64,000 nt of DNA from DATLLN01 sp963797175 (GTDB taxonomy: Bacteria; Actinomycetota; Thermoleophilia; Gaiellales; JAICJC01): NCBI GenBank assembly GCA_963797175.1, contig CAWCOL010000007.1, positions 186,001 to 250,000 on the forward strand, read 5' to 3'. The translations under genes and the position numbers were made by a program. The notes under the pieces are model-generated. The model was given only the letters and a program-made list of their open reading frames with translations. It had not been told where the DNA came from and ran no database searches. The stretch's first letter is position 1. Each line of letters begins with the position of its first letter. Below are positions 51,076 to 59,567 of the stretch, in pieces.

Positions 51076-51681
51076 TCAGGCCAGCGCGCGCTGGAGGGCG
51101 GCACGGTCGGTCGGCGCACCGTGGGTCGGCAGCACCAGCTCCACCGGCAGGTCGAGCAGCGGGCGCAGCGACTCCAGGATCCGCTCCGTCGAGATTCCCT
51201 TGTTCGCCCAGCTCGCCGGGAAGACCAGGCCGTTGCCGTCACCGCGGTCGATCAGCGTGTCGCCGGCGAAGAGCGCGCCGTGGCTCTCCAGCCAGAGCAC
51301 CAGGTCGTTCGGCTCCATGCCGGGGAACGCCTGGACGCCGGCGAGCGGCCGCTCGCCCGCGCGGAACACCTCGGCCGGCAGCGGATCCGGGTCGCGCTCG
51401 TCCGGCGGCGGCGCGAACAGCGACGCCCCCAGCCGCCCCACCAGATCGCCGGCGTCACGGGCATGCCACGGGCAGGTGAGGACGATCGCGGACTCGCGAG
51501 CCGCGGCCAGCTCATCGATCGCAGCGGGCGGTGTCAGCGGATCGATCAGCAGCAGCCGTTCGCCGTCGTCGATCGCATAGGACGAGACCTCGGGGCCCCA
51601 GCCGTCGGGACCGCCGTCGCTCGGCTCCCACCCCGGATACGGCGACTCCCAGTGCCACAGGCCGGTGCGCAGCTCCCGCAT
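51076..51681 (-). CDS. Metallo-beta-lactamase-fold hydrolase
   Basis: A 201-residue protein. SYAIDDGERLLLIDPL is the first beta hairpin, TCPWHARDAGDLVGRLG stands where H-x-H-x-D-H lies in the family (only the second His and the Asp are kept), and ALFAGDTLIDRGDG and LVLPTHGAPT give later metal-site motifs. The degenerate first motif suggests altered or single-metal chemistry. ATG at 51681 is supported by a -10 box; an ATG eleven codons earlier has none. It is divergent from the SDR gene 62 bases away. Confidence 0.78.
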   Translation of the reverse strand: MRELRTGLWHWESPYPGWEPSDGGPDGWGPEVSSYAIDDGERLLLIDPLTPPAAIDELAAARESAIVLTCPWHARDAGDLVGRLGASLFAPPPDERDPDPLPAEVFRAGERPLAGVQAFPGMEPNDLVLWLESHGALFAGDTLIDRGDGNGLVFPASWANKGISTERILESLRPLLDLPVELVLPTHGAPTDRAALQRALA

Positions 51682-51688
51682 GCACGGG

Positions 51689-51694
51689 ATGCTA
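51689..51694 (-). promoter_or_regulatory. -10 box TAGCAT, leaderless start of the MBL gene
   Basis: TAGCAT on the minus strand ends seven bases before the ATG at 51681 and settles the choice between two starts. Confidence 0.5.
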
Positions 51695-51743
51695 CCGGCG
51701 CAGCGGACTTGCATCCCCGCCGCCGGTCGCGTGTACTCCGCCC

Positions 51744-52481
51744 ATGGCGGGTGACGGAACCAGGCGGGTGGCGGTCGTCACCGGCGCGGCGAACGGGATC
51801 GGGGCCGCGGTCGCCGAGCGGCTCCGGGCCGACGGCATGCTCGTCGTCGGCATCGACCGCGAGCCGTGCGACCATCAGCCGTCCCTGATCGCGGACGTGG
51901 CGGACATCGACGGCCACACCGCCCGGATCGACGCGATCGCGGCGGAGCGCGGGCCCGTCTGGGCGCTCGTCAGCGTCGCCGGCCTGCACGTCGCCGAGCC
52001 GGTCGAGGAGCTGACCGTGGACGCCTACCGGCTCCAGCTCGGCGTGATGCTCGACGGTCCGATCTGGCTGGCCCGGGCCGCCGGTCTGCACATGGCGGCG
52101 CACGGCGGCGGCCGCATCCTCAACGTGACCTCGATCCACGCCGCCAACTCCGAGCGCGGCTCGGTCGCCTACGACGCCGCCAAGGCGGGGCTCGAGGCGG
52201 CCACCCGCACCCTCGCCATCGAGCTCGGCGACCGCGGCGTCCTCGTCAACAGCCTCGCCCCGGGCTTCGTCCGCACCCGCATGTCGATGCACGACGGCGA
52301 GGACGAGCTGGCGAGCGAGTGGTTCCGGCGGAGCTACGGTGAGGGCCACCATCTGCCGCTGCGGCGAGCGGCGGAGCCGGCGGAGATCGCAGCCGCCGCC
52401 TCCTTCCTCGTCTCCGACGACAACACCTACACGACCGGCGCCCGCCTGGTTTGTGACGGAGGGCTGACGATCACGTTTTGA
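51744..52481 (+). CDS. SDR-family oxidoreductase
   Basis: A 245-residue short-chain dehydrogenase. VTGAANGIG (about 11-19) is the cofactor loop, SIHAANSERGSVAYDAAKAG carries the catalytic Ser, Tyr and Lys, and ARLVCDGGLTITF ends the protein. It resembles 3-oxoacyl-ACP reductase-like dehydrogenases acting on alcohols or sugars. Its last bases overlap the TTG start of the M24 peptidase, so the two are coupled. The substrate is unknown. Confidence 0.9.
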   Translation: MAGDGTRRVAVVTGAANGIGAAVAERLRADGMLVVGIDREPCDHQPSLIADVADIDGHTARIDAIAAERGPVWALVSVAGLHVAEPVEELTVDAYRLQLGVMLDGPIWLARAAGLHMAAHGGGRILNVTSIHAANSERGSVAYDAAKAGLEAATRTLAIELGDRGVLVNSLAPGFVRTRMSMHDGEDELASEWFRRSYGEGHHLPLRRAAEPAEIAAAASFLVSDDNTYTTGARLVCDGGLTITF

Positions 52482-53560
52482 GCGATACGCGCCTGATCCG
52501 CTTCCTGGAGGCCGCCGGTGGCGACCTGCTCGTCTCGGCCGATCCCGGCCTCGTCCGGATGCTGACCGGCCATGCGCCCGACCTGCGCACCGGCCCCTCG
52601 CCCTTCGCCCTGCCGGCGGTCGTCGTCGCACCCGGCGACGGTCCGGCGCGGTTGGTCTGCGCCGCCGAGGAGGCCCCGGCCTCTCCGACCACGCACACCT
52701 ACACCGGCGCGACGAGGGGGCCGCTCAACCCGATCGGCGGCGCGACGGTCGCGCTCCACGCCGCCCTGGCGGCGGCGGCGAAGGGCCGTGCGCTGATCGA
52801 CACCGCCACCCTCCCGGCCGCGCTCGCTGCCGCCATCGACGACACCGCACCCGCCGGGCCCGCCCTCGCCCACCTCCCCGCGGTCAAGTCGGATCAGGAC
52901 ATCGTCGCCGTCGAGGCGGTGATCCGGCTGAGCGACGCCGGCCACGCGGCGGCGCGGCATGCGAACGTCCCCGGCGCGACCGAGCTCGACCTCTGGGACG
53001 CGGCGCTGGGCGCCGTCGAGCGCGGCGCCGGCGCACCGACGATGCTGGCCGCCGATATGGTCTCGGGCCCACGCACCGAGCAGATCGGCGGCTTCGCCAC
53101 CGCACGGCGGATCGGCGCGGACGATCCCGTGCTGTGCGACCTCGGCCCGCGACACGACGGCATCTGGGGCGACTCGTGCGCGACGTGGGTGATCGGCGAG
53201 CCGGAGGAGGACGTTCGCACGATCCACGCCGCGGCCAGCGCGGCGCTCGAAGCGGGCCTGGCGGCGCTCCGGCCCGGCGCGGTCGCCGGAGAGATCGACG
53301 CGCGGGTGCGCGGCGTGATGGCCGACGCCGGCTGCTCCTACCCGCACCACACCGGCCACGGCGTCGGCTTCCACCGGCACGAGGAGCCGCGCATCGTCCC
53401 CGGCGGCGAGACGGTGCTGGAGCCGGGCATGGTGATCGCGCTGGAGCCGGGCGCCTACCGTGACGGCCACGGCGTGCGGGTCGAGCAGGTCGCGCTCGTC
53501 ACCGCCGACGGGTGCCGCGTGCTGTCCGGACACTCGCTGGCGCTCGCCGCCGACGAGTAA
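52478..53560 (+). CDS. M24-family metallopeptidase (Xaa-Pro aminopeptidase type)
   Basis: A 360-residue pita-bread-fold peptidase. The N-terminal creatinase-like domain (about 1-135) is short. The metal ligands follow the M24 order: an Asp in LCDLGPRHDG, an Asp/Glu after GIWGDSCATWVIG, the His in HHTGHGVGFHRHEEPRIV, and Glu residues in VIALEPGAYRDGHGVRVEQVALVT. It would remove N-terminal residues ahead of proline or process related amides. The start is TTG at 52478, overlapping the SDR stop (TTGA). Confidence 0.88.
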   Translation: MSDTRLIRFLEAAGGDLLVSADPGLVRMLTGHAPDLRTGPSPFALPAVVVAPGDGPARLVCAAEEAPASPTTHTYTGATRGPLNPIGGATVALHAALAAAAKGRALIDTATLPAALAAAIDDTAPAGPALAHLPAVKSDQDIVAVEAVIRLSDAGHAAARHANVPGATELDLWDAALGAVERGAGAPTMLAADMVSGPRTEQIGGFATARRIGADDPVLCDLGPRHDGIWGDSCATWVIGEPEEDVRTIHAAASAALEAGLAALRPGAVAGEIDARVRGVMADAGCSYPHHTGHGVGFHRHEEPRIVPGGETVLEPGMVIALEPGAYRDGHGVRVEQVALVTADGCRVLSGHSLALAADE

Positions 53561-53563
53561 CGG

Positions 53564-53866
53564 TCAGCGCTCGTGCAGGCGGTCGGCCGCCGCGCGCAGC
53601 CGTCCGCGCAGGCCGATCGGCTGGGTGTCCTCGAGCGAGTCGTGCTCGGTCCGGTCGATCACCGGCGCCGGCTCGAGCTCGAACTCCTCCTCGACGTCGT
53701 AGTCGACCGTCGGCTCCGACGGCCGCGTCGACAGCTCGCGCTCCAGCTCGTCGATGCGGTCGAGCAGCATCAGCATGGCGCGCCCCATGGCCCGCCGTTC
53801 GCCGGCGTCGGCGGCCGCGAGCGCCTCGGCCCAATCACGCAACTCGCGTTGCTGAATACCGTCCAT
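53564..53866 (-). CDS. Hypothetical coiled-coil protein
   Basis: A 100-residue acidic protein. A helical N-terminal half (LRDWAEALAAADAGERRAMGRAMLMLLDRIDELERELSTRP) predicts a coiled coil; the acidic middle (VDYDVEEEFELEP) and basic end (LRGRLRAAADRLHER) complete it. No family is recognised. A GATGAT box lies six bases before the ATG at 53866. It ends three bases after the convergent M24 gene. A small regulatory or scaffold protein is possible. Confidence 0.6.
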   Translation of the reverse strand: MDGIQQRELRDWAEALAAADAGERRAMGRAMLMLLDRIDELERELSTRPSEPTVDYDVEEEFELEPAPVIDRTEHDSLEDTQPIGLRGRLRAAADRLHER

Positions 53867-53872
53867 GCCCGC

Positions 53873-53878
53873 ATCATC
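53873..53878 (-). promoter_or_regulatory. -10-like GATGAT, leaderless start of the coiled-coil gene
   Basis: GATGAT on the minus strand ends six bases before the ATG at 53866. Its first base departs from TANNNT. Confidence 0.4.
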
Positions 53879-53963
53879 CCAGACTTCCGGGTGATTCCGC
53901 CAACCGCGACCGGCCCGGGGTGCTACCTTCCCCGCCGTCGGCGCCGATCAGGGAGGCGAGCAG

Positions 53964-55424
53964 ATGCCGCAGACGGGAGACACCCAAGCGCTGCGCGACG
54001 CCTCGATCGTCGCGTTCGCCGCGACCGCGGATCTGGAGCGCGCGGACGCGTTCTACGCCGGCGTTCTGGGTCTCGAACGGCTCCAGCGCCTGCCCCACGT
54101 GAACGTCTACGACGGCCACGGCTCGCCGCTCTGGGTGATGCAGGTCGAGCACCCACCCGGCACATCGCACACGGTGGTGGGCTGGGCCGTCCCGGACATC
54201 GACACCGAGGTCGCCCGCCTGGCCGGGCGCGGCGTCGAGTTCGTCCGGTACGACGGATTCGACCAGGACGAGCAGGGCGTGTGGACGGCGCCCAGCGGGA
54301 GCCGCTTCGCCTGGTTCCACGACCCGGACGGCAACGCGCTCTCGCTGCAGGAGGAGCCGGCCCGGCCTGCCCCGATCGGCCGCGACGAGCTCCAGCTCGC
54401 GGCACGCAACCACGGCATGCCGCAGGAGGCGCTGCGCTTTCCCCTCACCCCCGCCGGGATGCACTATCTGCTCATCCACTTCGACGTGCCGCGGGTCGAT
54501 CGCGATGCTCACCGGCTGGCGGTGGACGGGCTCGTGCGAACGCCGCTCTCGCTGTCGGCGGACGAGCTGCGGCGGTTCGACCGGGTCGAACTGGAGACGA
54601 CGATGGAGTGCGCCGGGAACGGGCGCACCCTGCTCGAGCCGCGCGCGATCAGCCAGCCGTGGGTGCTGGACGCGGTCGGCAACGCTCGCTGGGGCGGGGT
54701 CCGCCTGGCCGACGTGATCGAGCAGGCGGGGCTCGAGGACGCGGCGGACGAGCTCGTCTTCACCGGGCTCGACGAGGGCGTCGAGGGCGGCGTCCGCCAG
54801 CGCTACGCGCGCAGCCTGCCCGTCGCCGAGGCGCTGACCAGCGGCGCGGTGATCGCATTCGCGATGAACGGCGAGCCGCTCCCGCCGCAGCACGGCTTCC
54901 CATTGCGGCTGGTCGTCCCGGGCTGGTACGGCATGACCAACGTCAAGTGGCTGGCGTCGATCACCGCCATCGCGGGCACGTTCGACGGCTACCAGAACAT
55001 GCAGGCGTACCGCTTCCGGCGGACGCCGGACGACGCCGGCGAGCCGGTCACCCGGATCGCGCCGCGCTCGCTGATCGCGCCGCCGGGGATGCCCGAGTTC
55101 ATGTCACGCGAGCGGACCGTGGTCGCCGGGCCATGCCCGATCGAGGGGCGGGCATGGTCGGGACGAGCGCCGATCGCGCGCGTCGAGGTCAGCACCGATG
55201 GGGCCGAGACCTGGCGCGACGCGGCCATCACGGAGCGCGGCGGCTCGGACTGGGCCTGGGTCGGCTGGCGGTACAACTGGGACGCGTCACCCGGCCGGCA
55301 CACCATCGCCAGCCGGGCAACCGACGCCGCCGGCAACACCCAGCCGCTGGTCGCCGAGTGGAACGTCGGCAGCTACGTCAACAACGCCGTCCAGCGCCTC
55401 GAGGTCGTCGTCTCGGAGGAGTAG
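53964..55424 (+). CDS. VOC-domain fused to sulfite-oxidase-type molybdopterin oxidoreductase
   Basis: A 486-residue fusion. The N-terminal ~130 residues are a vicinal-oxygen-chelate/glyoxalase-like unit (ATADLERADAFYAGVLGLERL, HTVVGWAVPDIDTEVARLAGRGVEFV, SRFAWFHDPDGNALSLQEE). From about 160 a sulfite-oxidase-type molybdopterin domain follows: ETTMECAGNGR with the Mo-binding Cys (C216), PWVLDAVGNARWGGVRLADVI and GWYGMTNVKWLASI. The dimerisation Ig-like domain closes it (IARVEVSTDGAETWRDA). There is no Tat signal, so it is cytosolic. GGGAGG precedes the ATG. The fusion is uncommon and the substrate unclear. Confidence 0.82.
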   Translation: MPQTGDTQALRDASIVAFAATADLERADAFYAGVLGLERLQRLPHVNVYDGHGSPLWVMQVEHPPGTSHTVVGWAVPDIDTEVARLAGRGVEFVRYDGFDQDEQGVWTAPSGSRFAWFHDPDGNALSLQEEPARPAPIGRDELQLAARNHGMPQEALRFPLTPAGMHYLLIHFDVPRVDRDAHRLAVDGLVRTPLSLSADELRRFDRVELETTMECAGNGRTLLEPRAISQPWVLDAVGNARWGGVRLADVIEQAGLEDAADELVFTGLDEGVEGGVRQRYARSLPVAEALTSGAVIAFAMNGEPLPPQHGFPLRLVVPGWYGMTNVKWLASITAIAGTFDGYQNMQAYRFRRTPDDAGEPVTRIAPRSLIAPPGMPEFMSRERTVVAGPCPIEGRAWSGRAPIARVEVSTDGAETWRDAAITERGGSDWAWVGWRYNWDASPGRHTIASRATDAAGNTQPLVAEWNVGSYVNNAVQRLEVVVSEE

Positions 55425-55428
55425 ACAG

Positions 55429-56556
55429 CTAGTCCTGGATCAGGATGTTGTCGCCCGGGCCGCCGTCCAGCACGTCGAAGCCGGGGCCGCCGATCAGGAC
55501 GTCGTCGCCGTCGCCTCCGGACAGGGCGTCGTTACCGGAGCCGCCGACCAGGACGTCCGCCCCCTCGTCGCCGATCAGCGTCAGCGGGGGCGCTGTCGCG
55601 GCGACTCCCGACCCGTCGATCGCGTCGTCGCCGGCCAGGCCGTTCAGGGTGAGCCCGTCGTTCGCCGCCTCGCCGCCGGTCACGTTCACGGTCGTCGCAA
55701 GGCCGGTGACGCTGACCCCGGAGGAGTCGCCGGCCGCGGTGATCGAGTCGGCCACGGCGGTGCCCTCGACGACCACCCGGTCGGCCTGGCCGTCGCCCGT
55801 GCCGCCGCCGGGGACCGCGGCCAGATCGACGTTGAGCGCGGCCAGCGAGGTGCCGGTCAGGTCGTTGACGATCACCGTGTCGGCGCCGGCCACCGCCGTG
55901 AGGTCGAGCCGCTCGATCTTCGACATGTCCATCGTCACCGAGGCCACGTCGCGCGTGAGGAGCACGTGCGACCCCGAGGCCGACAGCTCGAAGCGCTCCG
56001 AGACGTTGGCGCCGGTGAAGCGGACCTCGTTCGCACCCGACCCGCCCTCGACGGTGTCGCTGCCGTCGCCGGGCTGCCAGGTGAGCGTGTCATCGCCGCC
56101 GCCCATCAGCACCCGGTCGGTGCCTGGCCCGCCGCTGATCACATCGTTGCCCGACCCGCCGCGGAGCGTGTCCGGGCCGGAGCTGCCCGTCACCGTGTCC
56201 TGCCCCGCCTCGCCGTTCAGGGTGGTCGGGATCGTGTCGGTGAAGACGCCGTTGCCGTCGTCGATGCGGAGGTGGTCGTCGCCGCCGCCGGCGGCGACCA
56301 CGATCCGCGTGATCTTCGCCCGGTGGAAGCTGAAGTCGGCGGTGCCGTCATCGCCCACGTCCACCTGGACGATGCGGGCGTTGCCGGTCTGGAGGCGCAG
56401 CGCGATCGCATCGGCGCCGCTGGTGCCGGTGACGGTCAGCACGCCGTTGTGCACGACCGGCCTGGCGATCAGCGGCTGAGAAGCGGCCTGCGCGGCCGCA
56501 GCAAAGCCGAGGGAGAGGCCGGCGACAAGCGCGGCGGCGCGGACGATGGTACTCAT
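55429..56556 (-). CDS. Secreted RTX-like calcium-binding repeat protein
   Basis: A 375-residue exported protein. The signal peptide is MSTIVRAAALVAGLSLGFAAAAQA. RTX-type nonapeptides (GGSGNDVISGGPGTDRVL, GGSGNDALSGGDGDDVLIGG, GGPGFDVLDGGPGD) occur near residue 110-140 and at the C-terminus, where they bind calcium in a parallel beta roll. Between them are less regular beta strands rich in Val, Thr and Asp. There is no type I secretion partner nearby, and the signal peptide points to Sec export. The role is probably at the cell surface; similar proteins are frequent in Solirubrobacter relatives, as far as I recall. Confidence 0.82.
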   Translation of the reverse strand: MSTIVRAAALVAGLSLGFAAAAQAASQPLIARPVVHNGVLTVTGTSGADAIALRLQTGNARIVQVDVGDDGTADFSFHRAKITRIVVAAGGGDDHLRIDDGNGVFTDTIPTTLNGEAGQDTVTGSSGPDTLRGGSGNDVISGGPGTDRVLMGGGDDTLTWQPGDGSDTVEGGSGANEVRFTGANVSERFELSASGSHVLLTRDVASVTMDMSKIERLDLTAVAGADTVIVNDLTGTSLAALNVDLAAVPGGGTGDGQADRVVVEGTAVADSITAAGDSSGVSVTGLATTVNVTGGEAANDGLTLNGLAGDDAIDGSGVAATAPPLTLIGDEGADVLVGGSGNDALSGGDGDDVLIGGPGFDVLDGGPGDNILIQD

Positions 56557-56638
56557 GGCGGACCCTGCTTTCGGAGCGATCGGTGTGCCCAGCACTACGA
56601 CGCGACGGTGGCAGCGGATCTTCCATGAACCGGCTGAG

Positions 56639-56720
56639 TGGGAGGGACAGGATTCGAACCTGTGTAGGCGTAGCCAACGGGTTTACAGCCCGTCTCCTTT
56701 AACCACTCGGACACCCTCCC
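56639..56720 (-). tRNA. tRNA-Tyr (anticodon GTA)
   Basis: On the minus strand, acceptor arms GGGAGGG and CCCTCCC pair perfectly and the discriminator base is A. The anticodon loop CTGTAAA (anticodon GTA) is enclosed by CGGG/CCCG. A long variable arm is present, and the T arm is ACAGG-TTCGAAT-CCTGT. The length is 82 nt. Nothing suggests an integration site. Confidence 0.95.
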
Positions 56721-56758
56721 GTGGAGCGCGCAGTTTACCCCGAGGCGGACCAGGCGGT

Positions 56759-56797
56759 GAGGGTCCCGCCGTCCGCCCTTTCGGCGGCGGGACCCTC
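56759..56797 (-). terminator. Hairpin between TadG-like gene and tRNA-Tyr
   Basis: GAGGGTCCCGCCG pairs perfectly with CGGCGGGACCCTC over 13 bp and inner CCG/CGG pairs extend it. It lies 27 bases beyond the stop codon of the TadG-like gene, where it can keep the pilus transcript apart from the tRNA. Confidence 0.6.
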
Positions 56798-56823
56798 GGG
56801 GGAGGAACACGGGAAGAGGCTGA

Positions 56824-58065
56824 TCAGGTGCCGTCGTCGAACAGGCGCGACGTGCCCTGGGCGATGTCGCCGGAGATCCGGACGAACACACCGGACAGGT
56901 CGCTGGCGGCGGGGTGGTCGTAGAACCCGCCGGGACTGGCGATCTGGCTGAGGGCGTCATAGGTGGTGATCGTGGGCGACTCGTCGCTACCGGTGTTCGC
57001 GTTCTGGCAGCGGTTGTCGCCGTTCACCGTCGAGTTCAGGTCGTAGCCGATCGAGTAGACCAGGAACTTCTCGTTCTTGGCCGCCAGCGCCGACGTGATG
57101 GCGGCGTGGCACGGCTGCGTCCTGTAGGGCGAGTTGGTCGTGTAGTAGCTGGGCGCGGTGTTGGCCGCACCGTCCGTGAGCAGGATGATGACCTTCCAGG
57201 CGTTCGGCCTGCCCGTCGTCTCGAGCTGCGTCCGTGCCTTGTCGAGCGCGGTCGCGTACGCGGTGCCGCCGCCCGGCTGCACGCAGCTGATGGTGGACAC
57301 CAGCGTCGAGTTCGAGTTGATCGCACCGGTCGGGCCAGGCGCCTTGTAGTCCGTGGCCAGCGGCACGACCACGTAGGCCGCCGACTGCGTGTTGTAGTTG
57401 TAGTTGTTCGACCCTTGCGTTGGCGTCGTGCAGCGCTTGCTGGTGCTCGCCGCCGGCGGGAAGACGGTCAGGCCGACCCGGTCGATGGAGGAGTCCATCT
57501 CGCCCAGGAAGGCCATCATGCCGGACTTCGCGTTGGTCATGTCCGGGCAGGTCGGATGCTGGTCGTTGCCGTTCGAGTCCTGGCACATCGATCCGGTGCG
57601 GTCGAGCACGAACATCACGTCCAGCGGCACGGCGTTGCACGGCGAGCACGCCGTCGCATGCACCTTGACCGAGATCGAGTGGATCCCGACCAGCGACAGG
57701 AACGTGGTCGGCACGGCGGCGGACTCGTCCACCACCACCGTGTTCGCGCCGATGCAGCCCGGCAGCGTCTTCGAGCACACGGTCTGGACGTTGACCGCCA
57801 CGTTGGGGACACGCGGGATGGCATTCTTGGCGCCGTTCCGCGCGCTGTACCCGTAGGCGGTGGACGACGCGTTCGCGGCGTCCGGGAACATCGCGGCGCC
57901 GGCCAGCGACGCGGCGTCGGCGGACGCCTGCAGCTGGATGCGCGTGCGGTATGCCTGACCGAGGTCGATCACCGTTCCGGCGATCAGCAGCAGCACTGTC
58001 ATGAAGAGGAGGACCAGCGGCAGCGTCTGCCCGGCCTCCGAACGCAAGCGTCGTTGCGTAGTCAT
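56824..58065 (-). CDS. TadG-like pilus-assembly protein with von Willebrand A domain
   Basis: A 413-residue protein. The N-terminal TadE/G-type segment (SEAGQTLPLVLLFMTVLLLIAGTVIDLGQAYRTRIQLQASADAASLAGA) is a membrane helix with the classical QLQ-x-SADAA-x-LAGA stretch. A vWA domain follows whose MIDAS site is DVMFVLDRTGSM (D-R-T-G-S in place of D-x-S-x-S); the CVQPGGGTAYATALDKA and ILLTDGAANT segments complete it. It is anchored in the membrane with the vWA domain outside. No other tad genes are in view. ATG at 58065 is chosen because the longer frame adds only 12 residues. Confidence 0.85.
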   Translation of the reverse strand: MTTQRRLRSEAGQTLPLVLLFMTVLLLIAGTVIDLGQAYRTRIQLQASADAASLAGAAMFPDAANASSTAYGYSARNGAKNAIPRVPNVAVNVQTVCSKTLPGCIGANTVVVDESAAVPTTFLSLVGIHSISVKVHATACSPCNAVPLDVMFVLDRTGSMCQDSNGNDQHPTCPDMTNAKSGMMAFLGEMDSSIDRVGLTVFPPAASTSKRCTTPTQGSNNYNYNTQSAAYVVVPLATDYKAPGPTGAINSNSTLVSTISCVQPGGGTAYATALDKARTQLETTGRPNAWKVIILLTDGAANTAPSYYTTNSPYRTQPCHAAITSALAAKNEKFLVYSIGYDLNSTVNGDNRCQNANTGSDESPTITTYDALSQIASPGGFYDHPAASDLSGVFVRISGDIAQGTSRLFDDGT

Positions 58066-58188
58066 CTCCGACCCCCGTCGAGAGACATCGTGAACCCGCA
58101 CTCACCGTAGGCGGGTGTCACGCGCGCGGCCATGCCCCGCCCGATGCAGGGGGGATGACCCGGCCGGGGGATCTTCGGCTACGCGGAG

Positions 58189-59277
58189 TTACTCGGCGTT
58201 GCGGAGCGCCTGGGCCTCGGGGAGGCCCTCGAGCTTCTTCAGCGTGTTGTTCTCGATCTGCCGGATCCGCTCGCGGGTGACGCCGAACGCGCGGCCCACC
58301 TCCTCGAGCGTGCACGGATGCTCGCCCTTCAGCCCGAACCGCAGCTCGATCACCTTGCGCTCACGCTCGGGGAGCGAGTCGAGCGCGCGCTCGATGTCCT
58401 CCTTGCGCAGCGTCATCGTCGCAGAGTCGAACGGGGAGACGGCCTGCTCGTCCTGGACGAAGTCGCCCAGCTCGGACTCCTCCTCCTCGCCGATCGGCTT
58501 CTCCAGGCTGACCGGGAGCTGCGCCATGCGCAGGATGTCGCGCACCTCGTCGGCGGTCATGTCGAGCTCGGCGGCGATCTCCTCCGGACGCGGGTCGCGG
58601 CCCAGGCGCTGCACCAGCTGGCGCTCGATGTGGACGACGCGGTTCAGCTTCTCGACCATGTGCACCGGGATGCGGATGGTGCGCGCCTTGTCCGCAATTG
58701 CGCGGGTGACCGCCTGGCGGATCCACCACGTCGCGTACGTCGAGAACTTGTAGCCCTTGCGGTAGTCGAACTTCTCGACCGCGCGGATCAGGCCCAGGCT
58801 GCCCTCCTGGATCAGGTCGAGGAAGGAGAGGCCGCGGCCCAGGTAGCCCTTGGCGATGGAGACGACGAGGCGCAGGTTGGCCTCGATCATCTGCTGCTTG
58901 GCGGTCATGTCGCCGCGCTCGATCCGCTTGGCCAGGCTGACCTCCTGGTCGGCGGTCAGCAGCGGCACCTTGCCGATCTCGCGCAGGTACAGGCGCAGCG
59001 AGTCGAGGCTGGGCTCGACGGTGAGGTCGAGCTCCGGCGGCTTCTCCCCATGGATCAGCCGGTGCTGCTGGGCCTGCTGCTTGGACTCCCCATCGAGCAG
59101 CTCGATGTTGTGGTCGAGCAAGTACGTGTAGAAGTCCTCGAGCTGCTCCTTGGTGAGCTCGATCTCCTCGAGCGCCTGGGCGACCTCGTCGAACGTGAGA
59201 TAGCCCTTGTCCTGGCCTTCCTGGACGAGCGCCTTCAACTCCTCGATGTCGGGCAACGAGATCTCGACCGTCAGCAT
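58189..59277 (-). CDS. Primary-type sigma-70 factor (RpoD/SigA family)
   Basis: A 362-residue group 1/2 sigma factor. A region 1.1-like N-terminus (IEELKALVQEGQDKGYLTFDEVAQAL) is followed by region 1.2 (DSLRLYLREIGKVPLLTADQEV), region 2 (NLRLVVSIAKGYLGRGLSFLDLIQEGSLGLIRAVEKFDYRKGYKFSTYATWWIRQAV), region 3 (RLGRDPRPEEIAAELDM) and region 4 (LPERERKVIELRFGLKG, EEVGRAFGVTRERIRQIENNTLKKL). All promoter-recognition helices are intact. GAGGG lies before the ATG at 59277; two ATGs further upstream lack such a site. It is likely the housekeeping sigma factor of the cell. Confidence 0.88.
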   Translation of the reverse strand: MLTVEISLPDIEELKALVQEGQDKGYLTFDEVAQALEEIELTKEQLEDFYTYLLDHNIELLDGESKQQAQQHRLIHGEKPPELDLTVEPSLDSLRLYLREIGKVPLLTADQEVSLAKRIERGDMTAKQQMIEANLRLVVSIAKGYLGRGLSFLDLIQEGSLGLIRAVEKFDYRKGYKFSTYATWWIRQAVTRAIADKARTIRIPVHMVEKLNRVVHIERQLVQRLGRDPRPEEIAAELDMTADEVRDILRMAQLPVSLEKPIGEEEESELGDFVQDEQAVSPFDSATMTLRKEDIERALDSLPERERKVIELRFGLKGEHPCTLEEVGRAFGVTRERIRQIENNTLKKLEGLPEAQALRNAE

Positions 59278-59567
59278 GGGCGCCCTCGCACTCATAATGT
59301 TTGGCGAAAAAGACAACTCGTCCACACCGCTCGTGCCCGGAGATTGCAGGAGCCCCCGAAACCGATCGGACGTGGATGAAGCGCAGACCTCCGGCAGTAT
59401 ACCCCCGAAATTTGGGGTCGAGAACTCCGATTTTCCGACTTTGCAGTTTGCCGTCCGATTCGGGACGGAGTTGTGGAGCGACCTGAACGATCGGCTTGAC
59501 TATCCGGTCAACCGGTTCTCCCGGCGTCCACCGCTTGTCCGCTTTCGCCGCCCGGTACCGTACGTGC
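59278..59567. promoter_or_regulatory. Control region between sigA-like and glycosylase genes
   Basis: A 290-base gap with unusually AT-rich patches. TATACT on the minus strand (59396-59401) is a good -10 box for the sigma gene, giving a leader of about 110 bases. The near-palindrome CCCCGAAATTTGGGG (59403-59417) touches it and may be an operator. TTGAC-tatccg-GTCAA (59496-59511) is a second inverted repeat of unknown use. Confidence 0.5.
59556..59561 (+). promoter_or_regulatory. -10-like TACCGT, leaderless start of the glycosylase gene
   Basis: TACCGT ends six bases before the ATG at 59568, where Met-Pro-Glu of Fpg/Nei begins. Confidence 0.5.

Noticed and set aside
55429..56556. Type I-secreted RTX toxin
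   Set aside because: The repeats are RTX-like, but there is an N-terminal Sec signal peptide, no toxin domain and no type I secretion genes.
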